A DNA stretch of 64,000 nucleotides from a virus: IMG/VR virus record IMGVR_UViG_3300033149_003115, positions 49,898 to 113,897 of that record; one strand, given 5' to 3'. Both the position numbers and the translations under genes were made by a program. Shown here piece by piece: positions 23,354-32,366 of the stretch. A model generated the notes under the pieces. That model was not told where the DNA came from. It did not search any database and worked only from the letters and a program-made list of their open reading frames with translations. Position 1 is the first letter of the stretch. The number at the start of each line of letters is the position of its first letter.

Positions 23354-25282
23354 TTGTCTAAGTCCGTAATGATAGGGGTGCCAGTGAAGAATGCAGCTAG
23401 GTGGTTACCAACATCACTGGACATAATAGAGAGGTTCACCTATCCCAAAGAGGATCTCAGGGTGGTCTTTGAGTACTCTAAGTCATCTGATGACACACTG
23501 AAGATCCTTAAGAAGTACCTGAAGAGGACCAGGATCCAGGCTGAGATATACCAGGAGCCCTATGATCCAGCTCTGAGGAAGCTTGGGATACAAATGGGAG
23601 CTGTCATCTACAATGACTTCCAGACCTTGCTGGATGAGGACTACTTCATGTTGTTTGATTGTGATATATGTGATGCTCCCAGGGATCTCATAGAGAGGCT
23701 GATGAGCATAGGTGAGGACATAGTGGCTCCATACCCCTGGAACGAGGGGTACTCTCACTTCTATGACACATGGATCTTCAGGATAGGGAACAAGAGGTTT
23801 CATCCCCTTGCTCCTCCAGGGATAGGGATGAGCACTCCAATAGAGGTTGATTCTGTTGGGACATGTTTCCTGTCTACCAGGGAGGCATTTAGGGATACTC
23901 CTATCCTGAACCCATACCCTAACCTCTCCTATTGTAACAATGCAAGGCGTAGAGGGTACAGGGTCCTGGCTGTGCCATATGTGGAGGTGTTCCATAGAGA
24001 CCTAGCTGGGATGGGGATAGTTCACAACCCCTTACCTCCTAAGATGGGAGGTTACCCAGCCAGTAGCTGGGCTACTGCTCTTGACCCTGTGATAGACCTG
24101 GATGGGAACATCGTCACACCTTACTCCTTTAATTTCAGTGACAAGGTGGAGATACAGAGGGTGGAGAGGGAGGTTGCACTCAGAGCCATCAAGCAGTACT
24201 TCACCACTCCATTCTGTAAGGAGAGAGGGAAGAGCCTGAGGTGGATGTATAATCTCTCACATTTTGGAGCTTTCTGGATGACACGTGATCCTCAGCTCCT
24301 GGATCTCATGTATAGGAACGAGATGTACCCCAGCTACATTGAAATAGAGCTCACTAACAAATGTCCATATAAGTGTGTGCACTGTGAAAGGACACACTGG
24401 GGTGATGACATAGAGCTTAGGAACATGACATGGGATGAGTTCCTGCTCATAATGAGGTCTTTCCCCAATCTCAAGCAATGCTCGTTCACTGGGATAGGAG
24501 ATCCATGGCTTAACCCAATATTCCTTGATGCTATCAAGTATGTGAAGGAGAGGGATGTGTACTTTGAGCAGTATGACACATTCCAGCACTGGAGCAGGGA
24601 CTCCATTGAAAAGATGGTGGAGTGGGGTGTGGAGAGGCTATTTGTGTCATTGGATGCAGCTACCAAAGAGACATATGAGAAGGTGAGGAAGGGACATAGC
24701 TGGGACAGGATGATAAGAAATGTTAAGCTGTTTGATGAGATAAAAAAAGAGCATGGATCTGTGTACCCTGAGATCAACTTTCATTTTGTGATTGATGCTC
24801 TGAACATTCATGAGGCACTGGACTGTGTGGACTTTGTAAAGTCCCTTGACATAGACAATGGGTTTATCCAGTACTCCAGGCTGTTGCACATGTATCCTGA
24901 GATAAATGATCTCTATGTTGATATCCCAGAGGATCTCTGTGATAAGATAAGGAGGAAAGGAAGGGACGAGGGTATCCCAATAGCCTGGAATGCTGATGTT
25001 AACCCCAACCTTCCTCCAATGTCAAAGTGTGCAGCTCTGTTCCAGCCCTTCTTCTTTGCTAATGGTGATGTCATAGTCTGTTGTGCTCAACATGAGGGTA
25101 ATAGGAGGAAATGGGAGCAGTCCATGAGGATGGGGAACATATTTGAGGCTAAGGACTTTAAGAAGATATGGTATGGGGAGAGATACAGAAGACTAAGAAG
25201 GGAGCTGAGAGAGGGGGTGTGCCCAGAGCCATGTGTTGGGTGTCCCATATACAAGCAACCCTCTGAGGTGAGGATGTGGTAA
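23354..25282 (+). CDS. GT-A glycosyltransferase fused to radical SAM/SPASM-like domain
   Basis: A 642-residue two-domain protein. Residues 1-~260 are a GT-A glycosyltransferase of the ANP1/Mnn9-like kind: GVPVKNAARWLPTSL at the start and FDCDICD (101-107) as the DxD metal site. Residues ~325-642 are a radical SAM domain with CPYKCVHC (C337, C341, C344), GIGDPWLNP in place of GGEP, a SLDAATKETYEKVRKG strand and a C-terminal cysteine set (VCCAQHEG; CPEPCVGC) for an auxiliary cluster. It may transfer a sugar and then modify it, or act on a glycopeptide. Start is TTG, one base after the previous stop. The fusion is open throughout, with no sign of a frame error. Confidence 0.88.
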   Translation: MSKSVMIGVPVKNAARWLPTSLDIIERFTYPKEDLRVVFEYSKSSDDTLKILKKYLKRTRIQAEIYQEPYDPALRKLGIQMGAVIYNDFQTLLDEDYFMLFDCDICDAPRDLIERLMSIGEDIVAPYPWNEGYSHFYDTWIFRIGNKRFHPLAPPGIGMSTPIEVDSVGTCFLSTREAFRDTPILNPYPNLSYCNNARRRGYRVLAVPYVEVFHRDLAGMGIVHNPLPPKMGGYPASSWATALDPVIDLDGNIVTPYSFNFSDKVEIQRVEREVALRAIKQYFTTPFCKERGKSLRWMYNLSHFGAFWMTRDPQLLDLMYRNEMYPSYIEIELTNKCPYKCVHCERTHWGDDIELRNMTWDEFLLIMRSFPNLKQCSFTGIGDPWLNPIFLDAIKYVKERDVYFEQYDTFQHWSRDSIEKMVEWGVERLFVSLDAATKETYEKVRKGHSWDRMIRNVKLFDEIKKEHGSVYPEINFHFVIDALNIHEALDCVDFVKSLDIDNGFIQYSRLLHMYPEINDLYVDIPEDLCDKIRRKGRDEGIPIAWNADVNPNLPPMSKCAALFQPFFFANGDVIVCCAQHEGNRRKWEQSMRMGNIFEAKDFKKIWYGERYRRLRRELREGVCPEPCVGCPIYKQPSEVRMW

Positions 25283-26346
25283 CATCTATGGAACTGATCC
25301 CGTCTCCAAGATATGCCCTGGTTGAGATAACCTGGAACTGTAACCTTAACTGTGTGATGTGTCCGAGGAACATATGTGGGTACAAGATGGGTACCAAGCC
25401 TCACATGTCCCTGGAGAGGTTCAGAGGAATCCTGGATAGTATCCCAACCTTGAGGAACATCAATATGGCTGGATGTGGGGAGCCATTATATCATCCTGAG
25501 TTCCATGAGATGGCTAGGGAGTGTGTGGATAGGGACATTGAGATAACTCTCACCAGTAATGGGACTCTGTTGTCAAGATCAAACATAGAGAAGATACCAA
25601 GAAGTGGAAAGGTCAGGATGCATGTCTCCATAGACTCTCCTGTTCCAGGGATATACAAGAAGTATAGAAGAGTTGATCTGAGCCTGGTGCTGAGGAACCT
25701 TGAGAGGCTGAAGAGGATAAGACCAGACATTGAACTTACCATTCAACCCTTGATAATGAGGGATACTTTGCCAGACATGAGGAAGATAATCCCTATAGCC
25801 AGGAGGTATGATGCCAGGCTATCCCCTATTTATCCAATAGCTTTTAGCAAGGATGATGAGGAGAGGCTACATCCCTTCTCCATGGAGGACTTTGATAAGA
25901 TGATGACCAATCTTCATTATCTCAGTGATCACTTTGGTGTCCCAATATATGAGAAGCCATCTTACCCAACCCCTAAGGACTGTGTGGAGCCATTTGTAGG
26001 ACCAGTGATCTCAGTGAAGGGAGAGATCTTTGGATGCTGCTATGCCTATGAGGCTAGGAGATACTCAGCTACCCCCAGGTACTGGGATGAATACTACAGG
26101 GGGAAACATATCAGAGTTCCTCAACATGACTACTTGTTTGGGAACATCTTCAAGGATGACTTTAAAGAGGTATGGAGAGGGGATGAGTACAGGGATCTCA
26201 GGAGGACACTGATGAATCTGAGGAAACACGAGATGACACATCCATATAACCTGGATCAATACATGATCCTGAGGGACCAGTCCAACATAAAGAAGAGGTT
26301 TGACTATTGCTCCATGTGTTTGTGGAGATGGAACCAAGCCTGCTAA
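25276..26346 (+). CDS. Radical SAM/SPASM-type protein
   Basis: A 356-residue protein with CNLNCVMC (the SAM/[4Fe-4S] site), GCGEPLYHPE (GGEP-like), VSIDSPVPGIYKKYRR, and a C-terminal auxiliary-cluster region with GEIFGCC and DYCSMC. The framework is like the radical SAM half of the preceding fusion and the following gene, so the three are paralogues. Such enzymes in glycan clusters dehydrogenate, epimerise or methylate sugars or lipid carriers. A GTG at 25276 overlaps the upstream stop; ATG 25288 is an alternative start. The substrate is not readable. Confidence 0.85.
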   Translation: MVTSMELIPSPRYALVEITWNCNLNCVMCPRNICGYKMGTKPHMSLERFRGILDSIPTLRNINMAGCGEPLYHPEFHEMARECVDRDIEITLTSNGTLLSRSNIEKIPRSGKVRMHVSIDSPVPGIYKKYRRVDLSLVLRNLERLKRIRPDIELTIQPLIMRDTLPDMRKIIPIARRYDARLSPIYPIAFSKDDEERLHPFSMEDFDKMMTNLHYLSDHFGVPIYEKPSYPTPKDCVEPFVGPVISVKGEIFGCCYAYEARRYSATPRYWDEYYRGKHIRVPQHDYLFGNIFKDDFKEVWRGDEYRDLRRTLMNLRKHEMTHPYNLDQYMILRDQSNIKKRFDYCSMCLWRWNQAC

Positions 26347-26349
26347 GAT

Positions 26350-27423
26350 GTGATGATGATGTATAACCCTTATCCCTACCCAACTGACTATATCCTGGAG
26401 ACCAACACTAATTGTAACCTGAGATGTGTGTGTTGTGCCAGGAGGTTCACTGACATGACACATGAGCCAATGTCCCTGAGAGATGTCAAGAGGATAGTCA
26501 AGAAGCTACCATGGTCCAGGATATTCAGGATAGGGGTCCAGGGTGAGCCTCTTATCTACCCTGAGAACTTTGACATAATGGAGTACATGAGGAAGCTACA
26601 CAAGATGTGTACCATCACCACCAATGGGACTATGTTGACAGATGACAAGATAGTGAAATCCATACCCTCCAATGTCAAGGTGATGTACATATCTGTGGAT
26701 GCTGGGTCACCTGAGGTGTATAAGGAGTACAGAGGATGGAGGTTTGATAAGTGGAAGGAGGGAGTGATCAACCTCAGGAGGCTCAGACCAGAGATACAAG
26801 TCCAGATCAACTACCTGTTGTTCAAGGGTAACCTGACAGATGTCCCAAAGATGCTGGAGTTCTGCTCAGAGCATGGGCTGAGCTTGTCCAGTACGTTCCC
26901 TGTCATCTTCATGGAGGAGATATCCAGACAGCATGATGCCTTCTGGTTGGAGAACTTACCTAATATAATACACCATAACCTGAAATATGCTAAGTTTCTG
27001 GGGGTTCCCTACTTGTGCTCTACTGGTAGGCTGAGGTGGAGGAGATGTGTGATCCCCTGGGTACAACCCTTGATCGGGATACAGGGAGATGTGTATGTTG
27101 ACTTCTTCATTTATCAGCTTAGGAACTACGATAGGAATGGTCCTGTCATCTGGAGGGAGTACTTCAGGGACAAGTATAAGGAGGTACCTCAGCATGAGTA
27201 TATTATGGGTAACATTCTGGAGGATGATTGGAGAACCATCTGGAACAATAGCTACACTCCCTTCCTCCTCAAGCTGGACTCTCTGAACAACATGAAGATA
27301 AGCTCTAAGATGTTCTCCAAGATGTATGAGGAGTACCCAGTGAAATATGATCAGGACAACCCAAGATGTTCTGGCTGGGAGTACTGTAAGATATGTGGGA
27401 GAAGATGGGGGTACAGCTACTAG
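26350..27423 (+). CDS. Radical SAM protein, auxiliary site degenerate
   Basis: A 357-residue paralogue of the preceding gene: CNLRCVCC holds the three cluster cysteines, VQGEPLIYPE the GGEP-like motif, and SVDAGSPEVYKEYRG the following strand. Where its neighbour has GEIFGCC it reads GDVYVDF, so two auxiliary-cluster cysteines are missing, though CSGWEYCKIC near the C-terminus remains. It may bind only one cluster or act as a partner of its neighbour. It starts three bases after the upstream stop. Confidence 0.83.
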   Translation: MMMMYNPYPYPTDYILETNTNCNLRCVCCARRFTDMTHEPMSLRDVKRIVKKLPWSRIFRIGVQGEPLIYPENFDIMEYMRKLHKMCTITTNGTMLTDDKIVKSIPSNVKVMYISVDAGSPEVYKEYRGWRFDKWKEGVINLRRLRPEIQVQINYLLFKGNLTDVPKMLEFCSEHGLSLSSTFPVIFMEEISRQHDAFWLENLPNIIHHNLKYAKFLGVPYLCSTGRLRWRRCVIPWVQPLIGIQGDVYVDFFIYQLRNYDRNGPVIWREYFRDKYKEVPQHEYIMGNILEDDWRTIWNNSYTPFLLKLDSLNNMKISSKMFSKMYEEYPVKYDQDNPRCSGWEYCKICGRRWGYSY

Positions 27424-27430
27424 GGTGAAG

Positions 27431-28273
27431 ATGATGGGTATCTCAGGTAAGCTGAGGATCCTGAGACCAGGCTTGTGGTATAGGAATATTATCTCCCTTG
27501 TCCCCCTTGTCCTCACAAGCAACCTGTGTGATCTCTCTCTCTATCCTCTGCTCTTTGTGAGGCTTGTATTGCTTTGTATGGCATCCAGTGTTGGGTATGT
27601 CATAAATGACATCCTGGATCATGAGAGTGATAAGGCTAACCCTGACAAGGCACATAGACCCTTGGTGTCTGGGGATATCAGTAGAGCAGAGGCTCTCCTG
27701 CTGGGTGGGTCCCTTGGGTGCCTAGTGTTGGTGTTGTCCTGGTTGCTCAGCTCAATGTACCCACCTCTGATCATGTTGAACACTGCTCTTTATTCGTTGC
27801 TTCTCAGGGATATCCCAGTGGTTGATATCATCTCCATATCATCTAACTATGTCTTCAGGATCATGGAGGGGTACTCGGTAGTTGGAAGTGGAGTGGATCA
27901 CAATGTGATCCTAACAGCTTTCTTCTTTGCAATGCTGATGAGCTCTGGGAAGAGGATAGGGGAGTACACCCTACTAGGGGAGAAGGGGAGAGAGCACAGG
28001 ATGACCTTGACAAGAGGATACATCAATCTCCTAGCAAGGATGTGCTTGGTGTTCTCATCATTGTTCATGTTGTTCTTGATCATGGCTCTTGGACACTGGG
28101 GTGTGATCATCTCACCAATGGTGATCTGGATGTTATACAAGTATCTGAGGTTAGTGGGAGATGATCCCATAAAGGTGAGGAGACCAGACACCCTGATGAA
28201 GGATAGGGTGTTTGGATGTTTGTTTGTAGCTGTGTCCTTGATAGTACTGGCTCATTATTCTGGAGTGATATGA
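27431..28273 (+). CDS. UbiA-family prenyltransferase, DPPR-synthase-like
   Basis: A 280-residue membrane protein with about eight hydrophobic helices. The first Asp motif is NDILDHESD (59-67) followed by NPDKAHRPLVSG, which matches decaprenyl-phosphate phosphoribosyltransferase (mycobacterial Rv3806c type: NDxxDxxxDxxHPxKxxRP) better than quinone or geranylgeranyl transferases. The second motif is RDIPVVDI. The reaction would be PRPP + polyprenyl phosphate giving polyprenyl-phospho-5-phosphoribose at the membrane. AGGGTGAAG precedes the ATG; the frame extends further upstream inside the previous gene. Its stop overlaps the next start, which encodes a phosphatase-bearing protein that could act on the product. 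Confidence 0.8.
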   Translation: MMGISGKLRILRPGLWYRNIISLVPLVLTSNLCDLSLYPLLFVRLVLLCMASSVGYVINDILDHESDKANPDKAHRPLVSGDISRAEALLLGGSLGCLVLVLSWLLSSMYPPLIMLNTALYSLLLRDIPVVDIISISSNYVFRIMEGYSVVGSGVDHNVILTAFFFAMLMSSGKRIGEYTLLGEKGREHRMTLTRGYINLLARMCLVFSSLFMLFLIMALGHWGVIISPMVIWMLYKYLRLVGDDPIKVRRPDTLMKDRVFGCLFVAVSLIVLAHYSGVI

Positions 28274-29340
28274 CCTTGGTATCTGTGGTTATTCCAGTTA
28301 GGAATGAGGAGAGGAGCATAGCATCCGTAATAGAGGATGTCATGTCATGTAGTGAGGTTGAGGAGATCATAGTGGTTGACAATGCATCCTCAGACAGGAC
28401 AGTGGAGATAGCCAGGAGGTATCCAGCTATCATCATCAGGCATGGGAGAGATCTAGGATACATGAGATCTATCCAGGATGGGTGTGTAGCTGCATCACGT
28501 GACAGGGTACTGATCATGGATGGGGATGGTCAGTACAGGATGGACAGATCAATATTTGGATCTGATGAGGACCTGATCACTGGAGCTAAGGTGGATAGAA
28601 AGGACAGTGCTCTCAGGGTGTTGTTTTCAAGCATCATGAACCTGATAGTCAGGGTGATGTTTCACCTGGATCTTAGAGATAGCAACTGTGGGTACAAGCT
28701 GATCAAAGAAGATCTCCTATGGATGGTGGTGAGCCTGAGCAAGCTAAAGTACACCCCTCTCACGGAGCTTTGTATCCTTGCACACAGATATGGGTACAAC
28801 ATCAAGGAGATCCCGATTAGGCACTACCCAAGGAGACATGGTAAGAGCAAGATCTTTACAAGCTTGATGAGATCTGGGATCCTCACACTACTTGGGTTGT
28901 TGAGGATGTGGTGTGATGACAAGAGAGACTTGGTATCTGGGTTCTTGATCTCGAGGACAAGGAATCTAAGGAGGATCAACCACTCGAAGATCCTTAAGTA
29001 TCTGTATGTCGGAGGGAGAGGACACAAACAATTCCCAATAGAGATAGATACCAGAGCTCACATGGAGGAGGGATCCTATGTTCATCCTCTCGTTCTGAAC
29101 AAGTATGTTGAGGCATTAGCTAGAAGCTTGGCATACAAGAAAGATGTGCTAGTGTTCTGTGACAAAGGGAGGGGTAGATCTGTGATGGTTGTTTGTGGGT
29201 ACCTGATGAGGTTTCTAAGGATGACATGGGTTGAAGCTTACAGGTTTCTAAAGAACAGACACCCCCAGTCGTATCTAACAAGAGAGCAGTTCAGGTCTCT
29301 AAGGGAGTATGAGAAGATCATTGAGGAGGGGATGAGATGA
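28270..29340 (+). CDS. GT2 glycosyltransferase fused to dual-specificity-type phosphatase
   Basis: A 356-residue fusion. Residues 1-~225 are a polyprenol-phosphate mannose-synthase-like GT2: VVIPVRNEERSI, VVDNASSDRT, and MDGDGQ (D84, D86 metal site). Residues ~235-356 form a cysteine phosphatase: LYVGGRG opens the domain and FCDKGRGRS gives the CX5R loop (Cys297, Arg303), with Phe where the usual His precedes the Cys. The domain ends HPQSYLTREQFRSLREY, standard for dual-specificity phosphatases. Together with the overlapping UbiA gene this could remove the 5-phosphate from polyprenyl-phosphoribose and use the lipid sugar. ATGA overlap fixes the start. Confidence 0.87.
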   Translation: MTLVSVVIPVRNEERSIASVIEDVMSCSEVEEIIVVDNASSDRTVEIARRYPAIIIRHGRDLGYMRSIQDGCVAASRDRVLIMDGDGQYRMDRSIFGSDEDLITGAKVDRKDSALRVLFSSIMNLIVRVMFHLDLRDSNCGYKLIKEDLLWMVVSLSKLKYTPLTELCILAHRYGYNIKEIPIRHYPRRHGKSKIFTSLMRSGILTLLGLLRMWCDDKRDLVSGFLISRTRNLRRINHSKILKYLYVGGRGHKQFPIEIDTRAHMEEGSYVHPLVLNKYVEALARSLAYKKDVLVFCDKGRGRSVMVVCGYLMRFLRMTWVEAYRFLKNRHPQSYLTREQFRSLREYEKIIEEGMR

Positions 29341-30302
29341 GATTGCTTGTTAGTGGGTATCCTGGCTGGTTGTGCACGAGGCTGGTTGAGAGAGTGCTTA
29401 AGGAGCACAAAGACTGGAGCCTTAGATGCTTGACCTTGAGAGGTTCCCCAAATCCATTAAAGGCTGATGTGGTTAGTGGTGATGTCAGGGATCTCTATAC
29501 CCTGGTTGAGGCAACAAAGGACATAGATCTGGTTGTTCATGCAGCTGGGATCATACATGGTAGACCAAAGACATTGATGGATGTGAACGCTCAGGGAACT
29601 TTAAATATGCTCAAGGCATGTGAGCATAACAATGTCAAGAGGATCATCTATATATCAAGTAACTCAGCAACAGGACACACCAGAGACAAGACACTGATGG
29701 ATGAGGGTACGTTCAGGGAGCCTTATCTGACATATGGTAAGAGCAAGTGGCTAGCTGAGGAGTATGTGAGGGGGTACTGGGAATCTAGAAAGATTGATGG
29801 CATAATACTAAAGCCATGCTGGTATTATGGTCCAAATCAACCAGGACGACAGACTAAGCTGTTTAGGATGATAAAGTCTGGGAGACCTCTGATCCTTGGT
29901 GATGGGAGGAATATTAGATCAATGACCTACATAGACAACCTGGTGGATGCTATCTTCCTGGCATCCAGGAGTGACACCTGGAACACCACGTACTGGATAG
30001 CGGATGAGAGACCCTACACCACGGATGAGATCTACGAGACCATAGCTGATCTCCTGGGGGTGAAGAGATACAACCCTGTTCATCTGCCAGGTCTAATATC
30101 CAGGGTAGCCAGAGCTGGGGATAAGGTCCTTCAGATGCTGGGGATGTACTCTCAGTATGTTCATGTGGCTGGTGAGATGACTCTGAACATAGCATGTGAT
30201 ATCTCCAAAGCCAGGAGAGAGCTTGGGTATGAGCCAGGGGTCTCCCTGAGGGACGGGATGAGGAGATCTATTAGATGGTGTGAGAGGAGAGGGTTGATAT
30301 GA
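29337..30302 (+). CDS. NAD(P)-dependent sugar epimerase/dehydratase (SDR)
   Basis: A 321-residue extended SDR starting at an ATGA overlap. The cofactor loop is VSGYPGWLCTRL, in which the third glycine of GxxGxxG is replaced by cysteine. VVHAAGIIHG, ISSNSATG and YGKSK (catalytic Tyr-x3-Lys) follow, then LGDGRNIRSMTYIDNLV and the family's C-terminal substrate domain. In this cassette it could oxidise, reduce or epimerise a nucleotide- or lipid-linked sugar, for example as the DprE2-like partner of a DPPR pathway; that assignment is inference. Confidence 0.88.
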   Translation: MRLLVSGYPGWLCTRLVERVLKEHKDWSLRCLTLRGSPNPLKADVVSGDVRDLYTLVEATKDIDLVVHAAGIIHGRPKTLMDVNAQGTLNMLKACEHNNVKRIIYISSNSATGHTRDKTLMDEGTFREPYLTYGKSKWLAEEYVRGYWESRKIDGIILKPCWYYGPNQPGRQTKLFRMIKSGRPLILGDGRNIRSMTYIDNLVDAIFLASRSDTWNTTYWIADERPYTTDEIYETIADLLGVKRYNPVHLPGLISRVARAGDKVLQMLGMYSQYVHVAGEMTLNIACDISKARRELGYEPGVSLRDGMRRSIRWCERRGLI

Positions 30303-31285
30303 GAGTGCTCATCACTGGATCATCTGGCTTCATAGGGTCCAGGCTAGCTAGGCTCTTCTGTGACAACCATGATGTCTTGTCTGTGGATATCTTGAGATAC
30401 CCATTTGAGCATCCAAGACTACATCACTTAAGAGAGGACTTTGTTAAATTAAGAGTGAAAGACATAAGAGGAGTGGACATTATTTATCACCTAGCAGCTA
30501 AGCTCCCAGTTGATAAGTGCTCTTTTGAGGAGTATTACAGGGTGAACGTGAGAGGGACCAGGGTGTTGCTAGAGAGGAGCCTGGAAGCAGGGGTCAAGAG
30601 GTTTGTCTATGTCTCATCCTCTGCTGTGTATGGGTACCCAAGATCTCCCATCACCGAGGGATCCCTTAGGAGACCAAGAGAGCCTTATGGACTATCAAAG
30701 TACTATGCTGAGCTGGTGTGTGAGCAGTACAGGAGGGATCATGGTATGGATATCTCCATAGTGAGACCAAGGACGGTGATTGGGAGCAAGAGGCTGGGGA
30801 TACTGTACTTGTTGTTTTACTGGATCAGGAATAACAAACATGTGTACTTGATAGGGGATGGAAGGAATAGATATCAGCTACTGTCCATATGGGATCTGAT
30901 CAGAGCCCTGTTCACTCTGAGACACAAAGGGGACTATGAGGACTTTAACCTGGGCACTGACAAGTTCCTCACATTGAGGGAGGACATAGATGATCTTATT
31001 CGGGTAGCTGGATCAAGATCCAGGATAGTGCTCCTGCCATCATTCTCAAAGGTGATGTGTAGGATAGCTGACAGGTTCATCCCCTTAGCCAGGTGGCATT
31101 ATGATCTGATAGATAGGGACTTCTATTTTGATATCTCAAAGGCTAGGGACATGCTGGGATGGATCCCTATACACTCCAACCTTGAGATGCTAGTGGAGGC
31201 TTACAGGACACTGGATGTCAGTGAGGATCACAGATCCTCTCATTTCTCTCCTGTTGATCTGAGGTTGTTGAGATTACTGCCATGA
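30299..31285 (+). CDS. NAD-dependent sugar epimerase (SDR)
   Basis: A 328-residue extended SDR, coupled to the previous gene by ATGA. It has ITGSSGFIGSRL (complete GxxGxxG), IYHLAAKLPV, VSSSAVYGYP, PYGLSKYYAE (Tyr-x3-Lys) and YLIGDGRNRYQLLSIWDL. Similar to GalE/UDP-sugar 4-epimerases and to lipid-linked sugar reductases. It is a distinct subfamily from the adjacent SDR, so the cassette holds two different redox or epimerase steps. The last 35 residues are basic and may touch the membrane. Confidence 0.9.
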   Translation: MRVLITGSSGFIGSRLARLFCDNHDVLSVDILRYPFEHPRLHHLREDFVKLRVKDIRGVDIIYHLAAKLPVDKCSFEEYYRVNVRGTRVLLERSLEAGVKRFVYVSSSAVYGYPRSPITEGSLRRPREPYGLSKYYAELVCEQYRRDHGMDISIVRPRTVIGSKRLGILYLLFYWIRNNKHVYLIGDGRNRYQLLSIWDLIRALFTLRHKGDYEDFNLGTDKFLTLREDIDDLIRVAGSRSRIVLLPSFSKVMCRIADRFIPLARWHYDLIDRDFYFDISKARDMLGWIPIHSNLEMLVEAYRTLDVSEDHRSSHFSPVDLRLLRLLP

Positions 31286-31301
31286 GAGGAGGATGTGAAG
31301 A

Positions 31302-32366
31302 ATGAAGGTGTTGATAGTTCATCCCTCTTTTGGGGTGTATGGAGGAGCTGAGCTTGCTATCTTCTACCTGACCAGGTACCTGAGGAGGAGAGGGGTGATG
31401 GTTGACATTACTACTAATATACTACATTACCAAGTGAGGAGAGATCTTAGAGGACTATGTGGTTTCCATGTGATGTTCAGTGATGATCTGTACCATGGGA
31501 TAGCTAAGTATGTCCATGAGCACTATAAGGAGTATGATGTGATAAACATGCATAACCATCCAGCTGAGCTCACTTTGTACCCTCACAAACATCCCTCTGT
31601 CTGGTACGTGAACGAGCCTCCCCAGGATGTCCTGGATGGGAAGGATGTCCATGAGAGTGAGAGGGTGGCTGTGAGGGACACTGTTGGGGAAGTGATCACT
31701 AACTCTGAGCATAACCAGGATGTTATCAGGAGGGTCTATGGAAGGAGATCCTCCATAGTGAGGTATGGTGTGGATCATGATTTCCTGGACAGGTATGACC
31801 TGGACAACCCTGTGATCAGAGACCTGGGGATTGATGATGATGACTATGTTATTCTACACTCAGGATGGTGGAACCCCTTCAAGGATCAGGTGTACTCAGT
31901 GAGGGTGTTCAGGAGGTTTAACAAGGTGGTCCCAGGGTCTAAGCTTGTGCTGTCTGGATACAACAAGACTCCATATGCCAGGCTTGTATATGATGCCATC
32001 AGGAGATCTGGGTGTGGGGACAAGATATTAGTCCATGACAGGGTGTCCAAGACAGAGGCTAGGGACCTGTGTGCCAGAGCTGATGTCTTGATCAATCCAT
32101 GTAGGGGTCAGGGATCTTTCCTGTCCACGTATGAAGCCATTAGTCTTGGTAAGACTGTGATAGTGAGGGATGATGTCCCAGACATCAGGCTTATCAGGGG
32201 ACATGATCTGTGCATAGTCTCGGATGACTTCTATGAGACATTATTGGATGTGTACAATGGGAGGCTGTGTGTCTCTGGAGATGCCAGGACATGGGTTAGG
32301 AATAATTTGACATGGGACAAGTATGGGGAAGGTGTGTATAACATCATGAGGGATGTTGTTGGATGA
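31302..32366 (+). CDS. GT4-family glycosyltransferase
   Basis: A 354-residue GT-B enzyme: N-terminal IVHPSFGVYGGAELAIF acceptor loop, INMHNHPAELT, VITNSEHNQDVI, VRYGVDHDFL hinge, then donor domain ILHSGWWNPFKDQ and the GQGSFLSTYEAISLGKTVIV stretch, which holds the EX7E-type glutamate. It adds a sugar from a nucleotide donor, probably on the virally built glycan. AGGAGGATGTGAAG lies upstream of the ATG. Its stop overlaps the next ATG. Confidence 0.9.
   Translation: MKVLIVHPSFGVYGGAELAIFYLTRYLRRRGVMVDITTNILHYQVRRDLRGLCGFHVMFSDDLYHGIAKYVHEHYKEYDVINMHNHPAELTLYPHKHPSVWYVNEPPQDVLDGKDVHESERVAVRDTVGEVITNSEHNQDVIRRVYGRRSSIVRYGVDHDFLDRYDLDNPVIRDLGIDDDDYVILHSGWWNPFKDQVYSVRVFRRFNKVVPGSKLVLSGYNKTPYARLVYDAIRRSGCGDKILVHDRVSKTEARDLCARADVLINPCRGQGSFLSTYEAISLGKTVIVRDDVPDIRLIRGHDLCIVSDDFYETLLDVYNGRLCVSGDARTWVRNNLTWDKYGEGVYNIMRDVVG

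Noticed and set aside
27347-27430. Upstream extension of the UbiA gene
   Set aside because: The 28 extra codons lie in the previous radical SAM gene and lack UbiA similarity; ATG 27431 has a proper ribosome binding site.
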